This document shows, piece after piece, positions 31,553-43,170 of a stretch of DNA of 64,000 nt; the stretch's first letter is position 1, and every line of letters starts with the position of its first letter. The notes below the pieces were generated by a model that made no database searches, had not been told where the DNA came from, and was given only the letters and a program-made list of their open reading frames with translations. Source of the stretch: Hydrangea macrophylla (taxonomy: Eukaryota; Streptophyta; Magnoliopsida; Cornales; Hydrangeaceae); assembly GCA_033977485.1 (NCBI GenBank), contig CM066998.1, forward strand, positions 31,187,501 through 31,251,500, written 5' to 3'. The translations under genes were made by a program, and so were the position numbers.

Positions 31553-34363
31553 AAGCCATTTACTTCCATTTAGGGGAGAGACATGGAAGCTTAGAGAGAG
31601 TTTAGGAAGAAACTCTAGAGAAATATAGAGAGAGAAAGAGAATAAGTAATCTTCTTCTTCTATTTTCTCCATCAAAGTGAGTTTTCTTTTTACTTGAGTT
31701 TGCTATCAAAACTTCAATCATCCAAACATTTCTTTCACCACCATTCTTGAGTATTCATGAGATAGGAAGCTACTTCCATGTCCAAATGTCACCATATATG
31801 AGTGAAACACCAAGCTACAAGTCCAATATCTCAATGATTATCAACTATTGATTGCTATTTGAATGCTTGTTTACTTTGATGCTCATCTCTCTCTTAACCT
31901 CATTTCTTTTTTACTTTTATTTGATTATTTAGTTGTTCATCATCATCTGGATGACATGTTGTTTGAGGATAGTGAATCACTATGGATAGTAGCTCTTGAC
32001 CTCAAAGACATGTTTGATGGATGATGATTCTACCTTCAATACATTCATATGTATTCTTGAAGTCATATTCTCAAACAAAACTATGTTTGTGCAAATAATA
32101 TTGGGAGTTCTTTGATGATTCAAGGTTGGATGAGGTTCTAAGTGGTCACATGGTCATCTCAAGAGTTTAATTTCATGCTTTGAACATCTATTTCAAAACC
32201 CCCAATCAAGAACTCAAACTCTATTTCAAAACCCAAATCCATTTTCTTCAAGAATGATCCAAAACAGTGAGCTGTTCAGATTCAAAGATTTGTTTTGAAT
32301 TAAATACTTGAGTTATGATGATGAAACCATTTGGAAAATCTTCCTAACACATCATAGTTTGTCTCTAAATTTTCCCATCAATTATAGAGATGTGAAAGTA
32401 TTGTTTTGGATGTGAGAAGTTCATATTCATAATCTGCCTCTGTTCTCACAGAATGTTTACCTGACTTCTTGCACTTATTCTGGATGTTTTCGTCACTGTA
32501 CATATATCTTTTCTATTTTTTTATGCAACTTGGGTGTCTTAGGAAACTTTTGGTATATAATGGGTCATCATAAACCCTTTCGTTGATTTATGAAAAATCA
32601 TACAAAATCAGTCAACAGTGCAGCTTTTGTTTCTGAGTCATGTGTACATTCTGATTTATTTCTTTTAATCTGTGATAGCTATTGAGGTTTGGCTTTTTGG
32701 GTTATTTTCTAGACACAATAAGGATGATCTCTGGTTTTGCCCACATTTTCGTAGGTATGTTTGACCTCCCATTATGATGTTATAAAGTAATGCATACAGT
32801 CTGTCCACTATTCATAGCATGTCATTTTTTGACTTTCACACTTTGATGCAACACTCTCTTGTATCTAGATGAACCCATATCCCATGAACATGTTCTTTAC
32901 CACTTTTAGCATGCTATATCATATCATGTATCATCTATCCTCTCATGTATCATACTCCCATAGATTCTTGAGTTTGGTTTCCAAATAAAACCATGTTTTG
33001 CAAATACTTGGGAAGTTCTTGAAATGAGTTAGTAATTGATATTCCAAGTGGTTAGAATATTCATCCAAGTTCTGGAAGTATACTTTCAAAACCCCCCTCT
33101 TAAACCCCTCATTTTGATTTCAAGAAATAAACATTGTTTATCTCAAAACCCTAAAAACAGTGAGTCATTTAACTTCAAGGAATTATTTTGAGTTCAATAC
33201 TTAATGTATGGATCCAAGACCACTTGGAAAGTCTTCCTAACTCAATATAGAACACCCATGATTTTTGGTTTGACTTGGAAATACTTGAAAATGGTCCATT
33301 TGGATCCAAACATTCTCTCCAGATATTTTGTTTTTGCTATCACAGCAGCTTGGTCCACTTCCAACTTGTTTTACAGAAAACTTTTCCAAAAGGGGTAGTC
33401 CTAAATTGTTTTTCCCTTAAATTTCAATGTCTTAGGAAACGTTCTGCATAAAATGGGTCTTAGGATCATTTGCTTTCATTTTCTAAGATTTTTCAATATT
33501 TCAGTCGACAGTGCAGACTCTGTTTCTGAGTGACCTCTGTTGTTTATATGATTTCTCTCAATCTGTGATAGTTATTGAAGATTGGATTTTTGGGTTGTAT
33601 TTTAGACACAATAAGGAAGATCCCCATAAACAATCATGCATTGAAAACATTCCTAACCCCTCTTTTCAATTTCCAAAAGATCATGTTACTGTTCTGTCCA
33701 CCATTCACAGCAAGCACACTTTTAGTTCCCCCCTTTGATTTGATGCTTACATGCACTCCAAATTAGCTCATGTCTTAGGAAGTAGTTCATACTACATTTG
33801 TACATATCCCATGATGATTTTGTTCATTCATTCATACACATTCTAGATTTCTAAGTCATTCATACTTCCCCCCTTTGATTTGATGCTTACATGCACTCCA
33901 AATTAGCTCATGTCCTAGGTTTGTTTATGTGATCTTTCACTTTACATTGTGTGATATTTGGCTTAGATCTTATGAATGATATCTTATCTTTTGATCTTTC
34001 ATTTCAAATTTTCTTATGTGATGTAATATACCATCATAGTATTAATTGTCGAACCATACATAGTATAAGATGATTATTTGGATGCTAATTGAGGCCCGTC
34101 GAGAGACGGGGCGAGTTGAGGGTGTTTTAGTCACGACAAAGGCTCCTTCCTCTCTCGTACCAAAACCCCGAACTAAGTTCTTTGGTTATGAAGGGCCAGT
34201 GCCCTTTATCCATTTGGGTAAGTCAAATTAGGTTTCTTGGTTCCTTAAAGACCAAGTGGCGACTCTGTATCTGTTTTCAACAGACCTTTCCTTTTTTCTT
34301 TCTTTAATCCAAATCAATTTCAAACGAAAAAACAAACAAAGAGGTGGAATCCCGGTATCCAAA

Positions 34364-34883
34364 GCAACACTCGACCATTTCTCTAGTTGAGGAAGCTGCC
34401 CGCATTGCCGAGAAAAGTGTCGAACGGTGTCGGCAAGGACAACAAATAAAGAGACCCAATAAAATAGGAAAAAAGGGCAAGGGAATGCCAAAAAGCCATT
34501 AACATAAAGTTCGAGATCGTATATGGGTAGCCGAGGAGGGAGTACATTCGTCGGAGGCTCTAGACCGTTGTGCCAAACATATAATATACGACACAAGGGG
34601 ACTTGCTATCTATTGAGTAAATGTTACCTTTGCAAGCGACTCGGACACATCCAGAAATTTTCCTTTGAATACAAATGTGAGTACACCGAATACAACCTCG
34701 AACACCAAGAGCTATAACCCAGAGATATGGGAGAAATGTTTTGAGTGTGGTCAACTGGGGCATATAGAGAAGAACTGTTCGAGTAAGAGACAACCGGGAA
34801 TGAGTACCGGGGCATCGAGTATGCCAAGCGGATCAAGGACAAAACCACAGGTGGATAAAGGAAAAGGAGTCGCACAACAATAA
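34364..34883 (+). pseudogene. element D Gag C-terminus with zinc knuckles
   Basis: The clear zinc knuckle CFECGQLGHIEKNC (CX2CX4HX4C) is encoded at 34737-34778. A damaged one (CYLCKRLGHIQKF) lies about 110 bp upstream, followed by a Ser/Lys-rich end. These bind element RNA during packaging. Upstream, remnants of AARIAEK and VERCRQGQQ suggest the Gag linker. Several frames are needed to read it. Confidence 0.75.
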
Positions 34884-35300
34884 GGGCGATATTTCTAGCT
34901 CAGGCCGGGAATACGGATGATACGGTCGTATCAGATATTCTTTTTATTTGCTCATATCCTGTACGTATACTCATGGATTCTGGTTGAACGCATTCATTTG
35001 TGTCCCATGATTTTGTTAAGCATTTAATTGTTAAGTCTGAACTGCTAGGATATGACTTGTGTATATCATTGCCTATTAGTGAATCGTTAGTAACTTCCTC
35101 AATATTCAAGTTGTGTGAGATCAAGATAGGCGATAAGGTCTTGAGCATCGATTTGATTACATTGACATTAAACTACTTTGATGTTATCTTGGGCATGGAT
35201 TAGTTGTAGGTCAATCAAGCTAGAATCAATTATGAGCATAAATGGGTTAGTTTCTATCCATCTGGTCAAGAAGAGTTTACTTTTCAGGGTAAGGGTGTGA
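34884..35300 (+). pseudogene. element D aspartic protease remnant
   Basis: The active-site block reads VRILMDSG, followed at 34985-34987 by a TGA where Ala or a similar residue is expected, then THSFVSHDFV. Further on, LNYFDVILGMD matches the second conserved block of Ty3/gypsy proteases and is followed by a stop. The enzyme would cleave the polyprotein; this copy is dead. Confidence 0.7.
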
Positions 35301-36300
35301 CCGTACCACCGTACTTGATATCAGTGATTCAAGCAAGTAAGATGTTGAAGAAAGGTGGTTCGAGTTTCTTATGTTCGATTATTGACACACGAGTTCTTGA
35401 ACCACAAGCAGAAGACATTCCAGTAGTTCAAGAATTTTTAGATGTTTTTCACGATGAGTTACTCAACGTATTGATTGAAAGAGAGCTTGAGTTCACGATA
35501 GAAGTAGTACCAGGGTCACATATGGTATCCAAAAACACTATACTGAATGGCACTGGTAGAATTGAAAAAATTAAAAGTTCAGTTACAGGAGCTGCTTGAG
35601 AAGGGTCTTATCCGACCTAGTGTTTCGCCTTGGGGAGTTACAGGCTTATTTGTGAAAAAGAAGGACAGGACAATGCGTATGTGCATTGACTATCGAGAGT
35701 TGAATAAGTTGACCATCAAGAACAAATATCCGTTACCGCGAATAGATGACCTGTTTAATCAATTGCAAGGAGCCCAAGTATTTTCAAAGATTGACTTGAG
35801 ATCCAATTACCACCAGTTCAAAGTCAAGGAGGACGACGTTGAGAAGACAACTCTCAGGACTAGATATTATCACTTTAAATTTCTAGTTATGCCGTTTGGA
35901 GTGACTAACGTGCCAGCAGCCTTCATGGACTTAATGATTCGTGTTTTCAAAGACTATTCAAATGAGTTTGTTATTGTATTTATAGATGACATTTTAATCT
36001 ATTCCAAAAGTGTTGAAGATCATGAACACCATCTGTAATTAGCTTTACACCGACTACGTGAGAAAAGATTGTTCAAAAAATTGAAGAAGTATGAATTTTG
36101 GTTGACGGAAATTGTTTTTCTTGGACATATAATATCAGCGAAAGGAATTTTTGTAGACCCTCATAAGATATAAACAATTACCAATTGGGTAAGACCAATG
36201 AATGTGACAGAGATTCGAAGTTTCCTAGTATTAGTTGGTTATTATCGGAGGTTTGTACAAGAATTTTCACTTATCGCAATGCCGATGACATAGTTGATGA
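35301..36300 (+). pseudogene. element D reverse transcriptase remnant
   Basis: The frame changes near 35550. The long open part (35547-36038) contains [47 protein letters not shown] and the catalytic [15 protein letters not shown] box. Stops follow at 36036-36038, near 36171 and near 36291, within segments such as EFWLTEIVFLGHIISAKG. The catalytic residues are still recognisable. Confidence 0.85.
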
Positions 36301-36760
36301 GAAAAGATATTGCATTTGTATGGAGTCTAGAATGTGAAAAAAGTTTTCAAAAGTTGAAGAGTCAACTAGTGAAGGCACTAATCTCAGCTGTTCTGATAGG
36401 GACTGAAGGGTTTATCATTTACAATGATGCTTCATATAGAGGTTTAGGTTGCGTTCTAATGCAGGCAAGGTCATTGCATATGCGTCGAGACAACTTAGAT
36501 TACTCGAGAAGAATTATCCAACACATGATCTAGAATTGCCTGCTGTGATTTTTGCATTGAAGATTTGGCGTCATTACCTATACGGGGAGAAATATGAGAT
36601 ATATACGGATCATAAGAGTTTAAACTACTTGTTCACGTAATGAGATTTGAATATGAGGCAAAATGGTTAGAGTTGATAAAGGACTATGATTTATCAATTC
36701 AGTATCATTTGGGTAAGGAGAATGTAGTCGCTGATGCTCTTAGTCGTAAAACACTGACCA
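36301..36760 (+). pseudogene. element D RNaseH remnant
   Basis: [18 protein letters not shown] is followed after a frameshift by [40 protein letters not shown] and [11 protein letters not shown]. The usual acidic residues (Asp of NDAS, Glu of DLE, Asp of TDHK) remain. A stop at 36638-36640 precedes the connection to integrase (GKENVVADALSRK). Confidence 0.8.
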
Positions 36761-38130
36761 ATATGGCAGCAGATTTGACTTCTCAAAGAGAATTGATTCG
36801 AGATATAGAGAATTTGGAACTTGAAGTGATTCCAAGGATTGAAAGTGGCTTGATGTCGACAATAGTGGCACAACCACTCTTGATTCATGAGATCACGGAG
36901 AAACAACTTTAAGATGTGACTTTGAAGAAGATTTATGATGAGGTTCTAATGAGAAAACAACCAGGATTCACTTTTGAGAATGATGCTTTGAGATTAAGGG
37001 GTGGAATTTGTGTACCTAACGAGAAAGGTTTGAAACGGAACATCCTAGAGGAAGCACACAATATGAAGTACACCGTTCATCCGGGAAGCACCAAGATGTA
37101 TAAAGACTTGAGACATATTTATTGGTGGCCGGGAATGAAGAGAGAAATAGCACGCTACGTTTTGTGATGTATGAGTTATCAACAAGTAAAGGCTGAATGC
37201 CAAGCACCTTCGGGATTGTTACAATCGTTACTGGTAGCCGATTGGAAATGGAAACACATTACAATGGACTTTGTTAGTGGGTTTTCGAGGTCTAAGAAAT
37301 CGAATACTACTATTTGGGTGATTGTTGACCGTTTGACGAAGTCGTCACACTTTCCACCGCTTTGTACAACTAAGCTAAAGACTTTAGCTAAGTTGTATAT
37401 TCGCAAGATTGTGAGACTACATGGTATTCCAGTTTTAATTATTTCGGATAGAGATAGTAGTTTTGCATCAAAGTTTCGAGGGCCTTGCAAGAAGTAATGG
37501 ATACCAAATTGCATTTCAGTACTGCTTTTCATCCTCAGACCGATAGCAATCAAAAAGAGTAATCCAGATTTGGAAGACATGCTTTGTATATGTGCACCTA
37601 ATTTTTAGGGTGATTGGGGAGATCACTTGCCACTGATTGAGTTTGCATATAACAACAGCTTCTAGTCAAGTATTGGAATGGCTCCTTATGAAGCTTTGTA
37701 TGGTCGTGTATGTCGTTCACCGATTAGTTGGACAGAAGTCAGAGAAAGAAGGATTGAAGGGCCAAAAATTATGCAAGAGATAACAGACAAGATAAAGGTA
37801 ATTCAACAACAGTTGTTGACAGCTCATAGTAGGTATAAGAGTTATGCCGACAAGCATAGGCGACCGTTGGAATTTGATATGGAAGATTTGGTGTATTTGA
37901 AGGTGTCACCTTCAAAGGGGATTACTAGATTTGGGAGATACGGGAAACTCAATCTAAGGTATGTAGGACCTTTTGAGATCATTGGGAGAGTTGGACCCAT
38001 AGCATATCGATTAGATTTCCCGAATGAGTATGCTCAAGTTCATAACGTGTTTCATGCATCATTGCTACGAAAATATTTGGTGGAAGATAGAGACCAAGTG
38101 ATGAATCCGACACCAAATGAAATTTAGGGT
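36761..38130 (+). pseudogene. element D integrase remnant
   Basis: The zinc-finger region has HNMKYTVHPGSTKMYKDLRH, but the first of the expected Cys pair is followed by CMSYQQVKAEC, so one Cys is now Tyr. The core has ITMDFVSGF and LIISDRDSSF. A stop near 37495 and frame changes near 37500-37620 follow, then SIGMAPYEALYGRVCRSPISW and the C-terminal NLRYVGPFEIIGRVG block up to 38127. Confidence 0.82.
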
Positions 38131-38332
38131 GATTTGACGTATATTGCGTATCCGGTAGAGATCATAGAACAAAAGGATCAAGTCTTATAAAATAAGGTGA
38201 TATGAAGGTAAAAGTGGTATGGCGTAGCCAAACGACGAAAGAGATGACATGGGAAATAGAGAAAGAGATGCGTACTCACTATCCGCTTCTTTTCGATACA
38301 TGAGGTACGAGTTTAGGGACAAACTTCGCTTA
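38131..38332 (+). pseudogene. element D chromodomain-like tail
   Basis: Remnants AYPVEIIEQKDQVL, then in shifted frames KVVWRSQTTKEMTWE and HYPLLFD, follow the order of the C-terminal chromodomain of plant chromoviruses, which steers integration to marked chromatin. Confidence 0.6.
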
Positions 38333-38345
38333 AGAGGGAGAGTAT
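38331..38345 (+). promoter_or_regulatory. polypurine tract of element D
   Basis: AAGAGGGAGAGTA directly precedes the LTR start. Confidence 0.6.
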
Positions 38346-40377
38346 TATAACACCCGCATGCGTGTTGTTGCATTTCATTACATTGTTATGCATGATAATG
38401 TGATGTGAGGTGCATTTGTGGCACATGTGTGAGTGAGTTTTGACTCACGAGTCGAATTGGTTGTCTGTGTAAGAGAACCCTCTGAGACTATGTAGAATGA
38501 GTGTTTTGATGTTGTGACGTCTCTCCGAGATTGAGATGGTCATTGTAGAATACCCTAAATGTTTATCTGAAAATAAATGTTTACCTATATATTTCACTAT
38601 CTGTATTATTATCTGGTTTAGATTATGTTTCTGTCGTTAATTTTAGTATCCTTGCAAGGACGCTACATAATTGGTAGGCTCATTAGAAATGTCATAAAAT
38701 CATGTGGGATCGCATTTTAGCGACCAAACGAAACTTAGTGAAAAACTAGTAGAGTTGGATATTTACTACTAAGGGTGCTAAATCGAAGGTTTAAGGCCTT
38801 GAGGGGAGTTAAATGGAATTTTAGAAAGTAAACACTATATATACATAACTGTGAGATATTTTAGTTACAAACCCTAATTTGACTTCTTGAGGAGGAGAGA
38901 GAAAAAGGAAATTTGGTTCTTTCGAACTTGCGATGCATATATCCGGCAATCCGTTCATGAGCCAAAATATTATATTGGATGTTTGAACTCTGCGAGGTAA
39001 GGTCGTCGTTTTGATACCCATTAGGACTTGTTTGGATAAGTTTTTCAAAAACTCATTTTCTATAATTTTCATAGAAAGTTAATAATCGAACTTTTGATCG
39101 ATAGGAATCGTACTAGACAGACTTCTGCACGTTCCTTGTGCTCGGGTTTTCCTTGGAACGGGATTTAGGAGCACTAATCGGAGATGAGTGATTCAACTAT
39201 GTGTTTTGGAATGATTTCTTGACATGTATTCATGTTTTCTATGAAAAGCATATCTTAGTTCATTGATACATTTTGTTTATTTCATATTGGGCAACTATAT
39301 TGATAAGTAGGTCCAATTGCACGGTGAAATGTTTGATTATGTTGAAAGCACGGTGAAATTTATTTGAGCATATTTAGTTGCTATTTGGGTAAAAGGAGCA
39401 TGTGGTACCAAGACATTTTGTGGAGCCATTATAGGCATAAGGTCGCACGTTTGAAGAAAAGAACGTGGGTCTTACCTAGTCACGTGCACTTAATGGCGAG
39501 GAGTCGCAGACTAGGAGTGTGGAACGTACACGTGAGACTCCGGAGACTAGTATGAATTGTAGAGATGTGAATGCGAGCATGTTTGTCATTCATGTGCATC
39601 ATTGATTTATTCACTAGACGTTAGCTTAAACAAATCAAAATATGTGTGGTTATTCAAATAACCATTTCAGGTGTCAATCTCGGTGTGGAATCGGGGAGGT
39701 GATCATGAGATGTTGGGAATTCACCTAGAAGGCGACTCATCACGTTTTATCTCGTAGTTTTATAATAAAAGAGGATAATAGCCTTGATTATATTTTATTT
39801 TGTTTCCAAACGTTGTAAGGAATTACTTCCGAGTAACTAGAACTATGTTTTCTATTAACTTGAAAAACATGGAATAGGTCGGTTAAGTTATTATGAATCC
39901 GAACCCTCGAGTTTGCGCTTTGAATCGTTTGCTTATTAACTTAATGTTTCGGTTTAATGATTGAGGTAGGTTACGATTTCAAGGATCTCTTGATCTTAGG
40001 CAATATTCTAGTGTAAGAAGGATTGCTGTCAGGGGGTCATTCGATCGATCGAAGGGGACAGTTCGACCGGTCAAAATACCCCCCCCCCCCTGCATGTTTT
40101 CTTCTTCTCCCACTTCTGGAAATTATTTAAATGTTTTGATTGATTCTTAAGGCACCTTTGGGATCACTTTGAATATTTAAACATTCGTTTTAAAATATAA
40201 TTACATTTCAAATTTATAGGAATTTTTACAAGTTCGGGTGTATTGTTTCAAAGGAGCGATTACTCATTGTTATCTTTAAAATTCTTTTTCTGCTGATACG
40301 ACTTTTAAATGAGTAGGAAGAGCCTCGGTGGCGTGCCACATGACCTAGATTCATATGTGTGGATTTGGGGCATGATA
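38346..40377 (+). repeat. element D 3' LTR
   Basis: It begins TATAACACCCGCATG and ends GGGGCATGATA. Chromovirus LTRs of this type normally begin TGTAACACCC and end near GGGCGTGACA, so both terminal dinucleotides appear changed by G-to-A or C-to-T transitions. A TATA-like CTATATATAC lies at 38829. One perfect TTCGATCGATCGAA (40040-40053) and a related TTCGACCGGTCAAA lie near the 3' end, followed by a run of 13 C. Confidence 0.7.
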
Positions 40378-40862
40378 GCTCCTAAGGGTAAGGAGTTGGA
40401 GTCCTTTAAATTCATACAGGAGTGGAGTTGGGATGAAGAAACAAAACTTCTGTAGGAATAGGAGTGGGCTTGGGAAGACCCCCAAACTCCTACTCCAACC
40501 CGATTATGTTACATATTTATTAACTTGCCCTTAGTACTATAAGTAATTTACTCTTAGTACTATAAGTAATTTAGCCCGTTGTCCGTTGGTAATCCGTTCC
40601 ACTCCTCCTCTTGATTGTGTTTATCATGCTATAGTTTGCTACTTTACTATATTTTTCAAAACACTAATCATGTTAATAGTGATTCAAATATATTTTTGAT
40701 GTGAATGGACTTTTTATTATAGATCTTTTGAGTTTTTTAAATTGATGTATAAATTGATAAATGGAGTACGAGTTAGATGGAGTAGAGTAGGAGTGGGCAA
40801 AATTAAATGGTATAGGAGTTGGTATGCTTCATAAGTAGGAGTGGAGTGGAGTGGAGTAGGAG
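40378..40862. other. unassigned stretch, possibly a MITE remnant
   Basis: No coding frame. Both ends are rich in GGAGTGGAGT-type words (40427-40440 and 40836-40862). In plants such words are common near ends of small PIF/Harbinger-like elements, but I could not define terminal inverted repeats. A 20-bp unit (CTTAGTACTATAAGTAATTTA) occurs twice in tandem at 40530-40572. Confidence 0.3.
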
Positions 40863-41196
40863 TGCAACACTGACCTTTTTATCTGTATCTATCTATATAT
40901 GGATGTATTCCTATATTTTCATATGCGTATGTGTAAGTTACGATCATTTATGAATGAATTCTAAAGGCAGTTAGTATGAACGTTTGATACTTGAACCTTT
41001 GAACCTTTAAAACATTATAAGGACTGCAGTAGTAGAAACCATGAGCGCTCGAGATGAGAGCACTTGAGCCAAGTGCGAGTGCTCGAGCTAAAAAATAGTG
41101 AAAAGATAATTTTTCCCCTGGGCCTTGGAAGCTCCATAATACTTGAGCTCCTCCAGTATTTGTACGTATATAAACTCTGTGATACAGAGTGTATTC

Positions 41197-41236
<40 letters not shown>

Positions 41237-42680
41237 CTTGAAAGTTATACACATTCATACACACATCCATGCTTGCATGGCTTTCAATTCATGATCCATG
41301 CTCTCATACACACACAAACACCTGCATTACAACTGAGGTGAAGTTTTGGAGTTGAATCCATGAAGATCAAAGTGCATGAGGAAAAGTTTTGAAGTCTTGG
41401 AGCTTTCTAGAGTTGCATTGGAGCTTAATCATCACACATACACACATATCTTCATTATTTTCATCATCTAGTCCGTCTAGAATCTTGTGAGTACCCATAC
41501 TCACTCTTAAAATGTATTTTATCAAGGTTATATCATAATCTATGGCCATGCATGTGTTATACATGAAGTAAAACAAAGTTGTGTTGATCAAAATAATTGA
41601 CTGATATGAAACTGTCAAACCTGAGCGCTCGGACCAAGTGCGAGTGCTCAAGCCCAACGAACAGGCCAAGCCTAAGCGCTGAAGAGGCACGAGCGCTCGA
41701 GTTCAGTAGTACTTAGAAGATTACTTTTTACATGTTATATTTAAGATGATCTATGAGATGTATGATGGTACTATGAGCTGAGATAGTTGTACCCTGAGAT
41801 ATACTTGCTATGTTCGTTAGCTTGTGTTATATAGAATTGTACTTTATGATGTGAGTGTGGTACTTTAATATATATATATACAACTTTATAATGAAAATAA
41901 GAAGAATTCTAGAAATTTACAAAGGCGAGCGCTCGATCCTACTAGATTAACAAAGACTATGTTCCTATAGTAAGTAAAGGATGAATTGAACTAGTAGACG
42001 CATACGTGCGAGATACGTAAACTCCGAGAATAATATGAGACGTACTTAAGTACGATAATCCATGAATCAGGTGCATAACATCATGTGCTGCGTGCGTTAG
42101 CTCATGATGTGTAGGGTGCAATAACAAGGATATTAACAAGATGATAATATCCGTCGCTCTGATTCTTGTGCTTTGTCCGTAAAAGAGTAATGAGTTCGTG
42201 ATGTTGTTGAGATGTCGTTGTGGCCATAAGGGCAATGATGGTAAGAGTAGTCATACCTCAATAGTATTGTTTGTTATAGATGCCAGGGTGGCAAGGGCGA
42301 TTGTAGTACCTCGTTGGTACTATCAAGGTCAGTTGTGTTGAGATGGTTAACATGCCATTTGGGCTCAGATGTCAAGCAGTAGAGTAGGCCATTTAGGGTT
42401 GTGATGACAAGTTAACCAAGGCTAAATGGAATAAGATGGGGGTTACTCAGTAATGAGGCCAGTTTGAGCTAAGATGTCAAGTAAGTGGCCAGATGGGCTA
42501 AAGATGACAAGAGATATCAAGTAAGTGGCCAGTTGGGCTAAAGATGATAAGAGGGTCACCCATAGGCTATGTTAGGCAACGATATTCCAGGCCAACAGCA
42601 ATCGTGCCGGAATGCATGCAAAAAGTCAAGTCTGTATAGATTGGACATGTAGTCCAGATCGGTAGTCCAAAGTAAGTTGA
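40863..42680 (+). repeat. element C 5' LTR, first part
   Basis: It starts TGCAACACTGACC, aligned with TGTAACAACGGC of the 3' LTR. It contains GAGCGCTCGAG words at 41044-41092 and 41630-41702, a (GA)n run at 41197-41233, then repeated GGCCAG and GACAAG motifs at 42350-42560. It is interrupted at 42680 by the copia element, whose target duplication is GTTGA/GTCGA. Confidence 0.88.
41044..41092 (+). promoter_or_regulatory. GAGCGCTCGAG palindrome array, element C 5' LTR
   Basis: GAGCGCTCGAG, GAGAGCACTTGAGC and GCGAGTGCTCGAGC follow each other at intervals of about 16-20 bp. The downstream TATA position is degraded here (CTCCATAATAC) but intact in the 3' LTR. Confidence 0.7.
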
Positions 42681-43025
42681 TGAAGGGAAAATAGGTTTAA
42701 AATTATTTATTTAAACGCGCAGTAGAAAAACAAAGTTCGAAAACTTTATTAGTATCCTAGATCTACTACTTATTAACTCTATAGATGCATACAAGAGTGG
42801 ACAAGAGTTATACCTTTGTGTCTTGAACCCAGTTTTGAATTCTTCAACTTCCAGCAGTGTCCTCTAGACTGTGTTCACTCTTATGACTCCTATGGAAGCT
42901 TTCCAGAAAGGCTAGGGTTGGTGGGAGCCCTAATATAGAGGATAGAGAAGGCTTGAATAACCCCAAATAGTTTCTGCAGCTCTGGTATAGAAAAACGACG
43001 ATTAATAAATTTTGTACATAGCTGA

Positions 43026-43037
43026 CCTATTTATAGA
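43026..43037 (-). promoter_or_regulatory. TATA box of copia LTR
   Basis: Minus strand TCTATAAATAGG, about 22 bp downstream of the palindrome array. In the 5' LTR the same site reads TCTATAAATTGG (51507-51518). Confidence 0.75.
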
Positions 43038-43058
43038 TTTCCAAATCGACTTTAAGCC

Positions 43059-43170
43059 TTCAATCGATCGAAGTGCCTTCGATTGATCAAACCTTTGATC
43101 GATTGAAGAACCTTCAATCGATCAAACTTATCTAGACGTCAATCGATCGAAACACCTTCGATCGATCAAA
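43059..43170 (-). promoter_or_regulatory. TTCGATCGATCGAA-type array in copia 3' LTR (six units)
   Basis: Units start at 43059, 43079, 43095, 43113, 43138 and 43157. Most carry one or two CG-to-CA/TG changes (for example TTCAATCGATCAAA), more than in the 5' LTR copy, which suggests decay by methylation-linked deamination. Confidence 0.85.

Larger units (their letters stand above)
30462..34363 (+). repeat. element B 3' LTR
   Basis: It starts TGTAGACACCCCATTTTGTC after the polypurine tract and ends at GGTATCCAAA, where the family consensus from the solo LTR predicts GGTATCCACA. It is the inverted homologue of 23930-27932. It includes TTTGACCAAG decamer repeats at 30757-30812, a GC-rich palindrome array, a TATA box and a 48-bp direct repeat (33728 and 33868). 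The sequence to the right is chromovirus gag, so B was inserted in element D. Confidence 0.88.
34364..40377 (+). mobile_element. element D: decayed Tekay/Del-like chromovirus, 5' part displaced
   Basis: The order is gag zinc knuckles, protease, RT, RNaseH, integrase, chromodomain-like tail, polypurine tract and 3' LTR. It begins abruptly at the end of the element B LTR, which implies that B landed in its gag and that the 5' half lies beyond the left edge. Frequent stops and frameshifts show that it is old. Confidence 0.88.

Noticed and set aside
23930..34363. A single element with inverted LTRs
   Set aside because: The left LTR has its own perfect target duplication and no internal sequence beside it, so it is an independent solo LTR.
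41197..41233. Functional significance of the (GA)n run
   Set aside because: It is an ordinary microsatellite in the LTR leader, different in length between the two LTRs.
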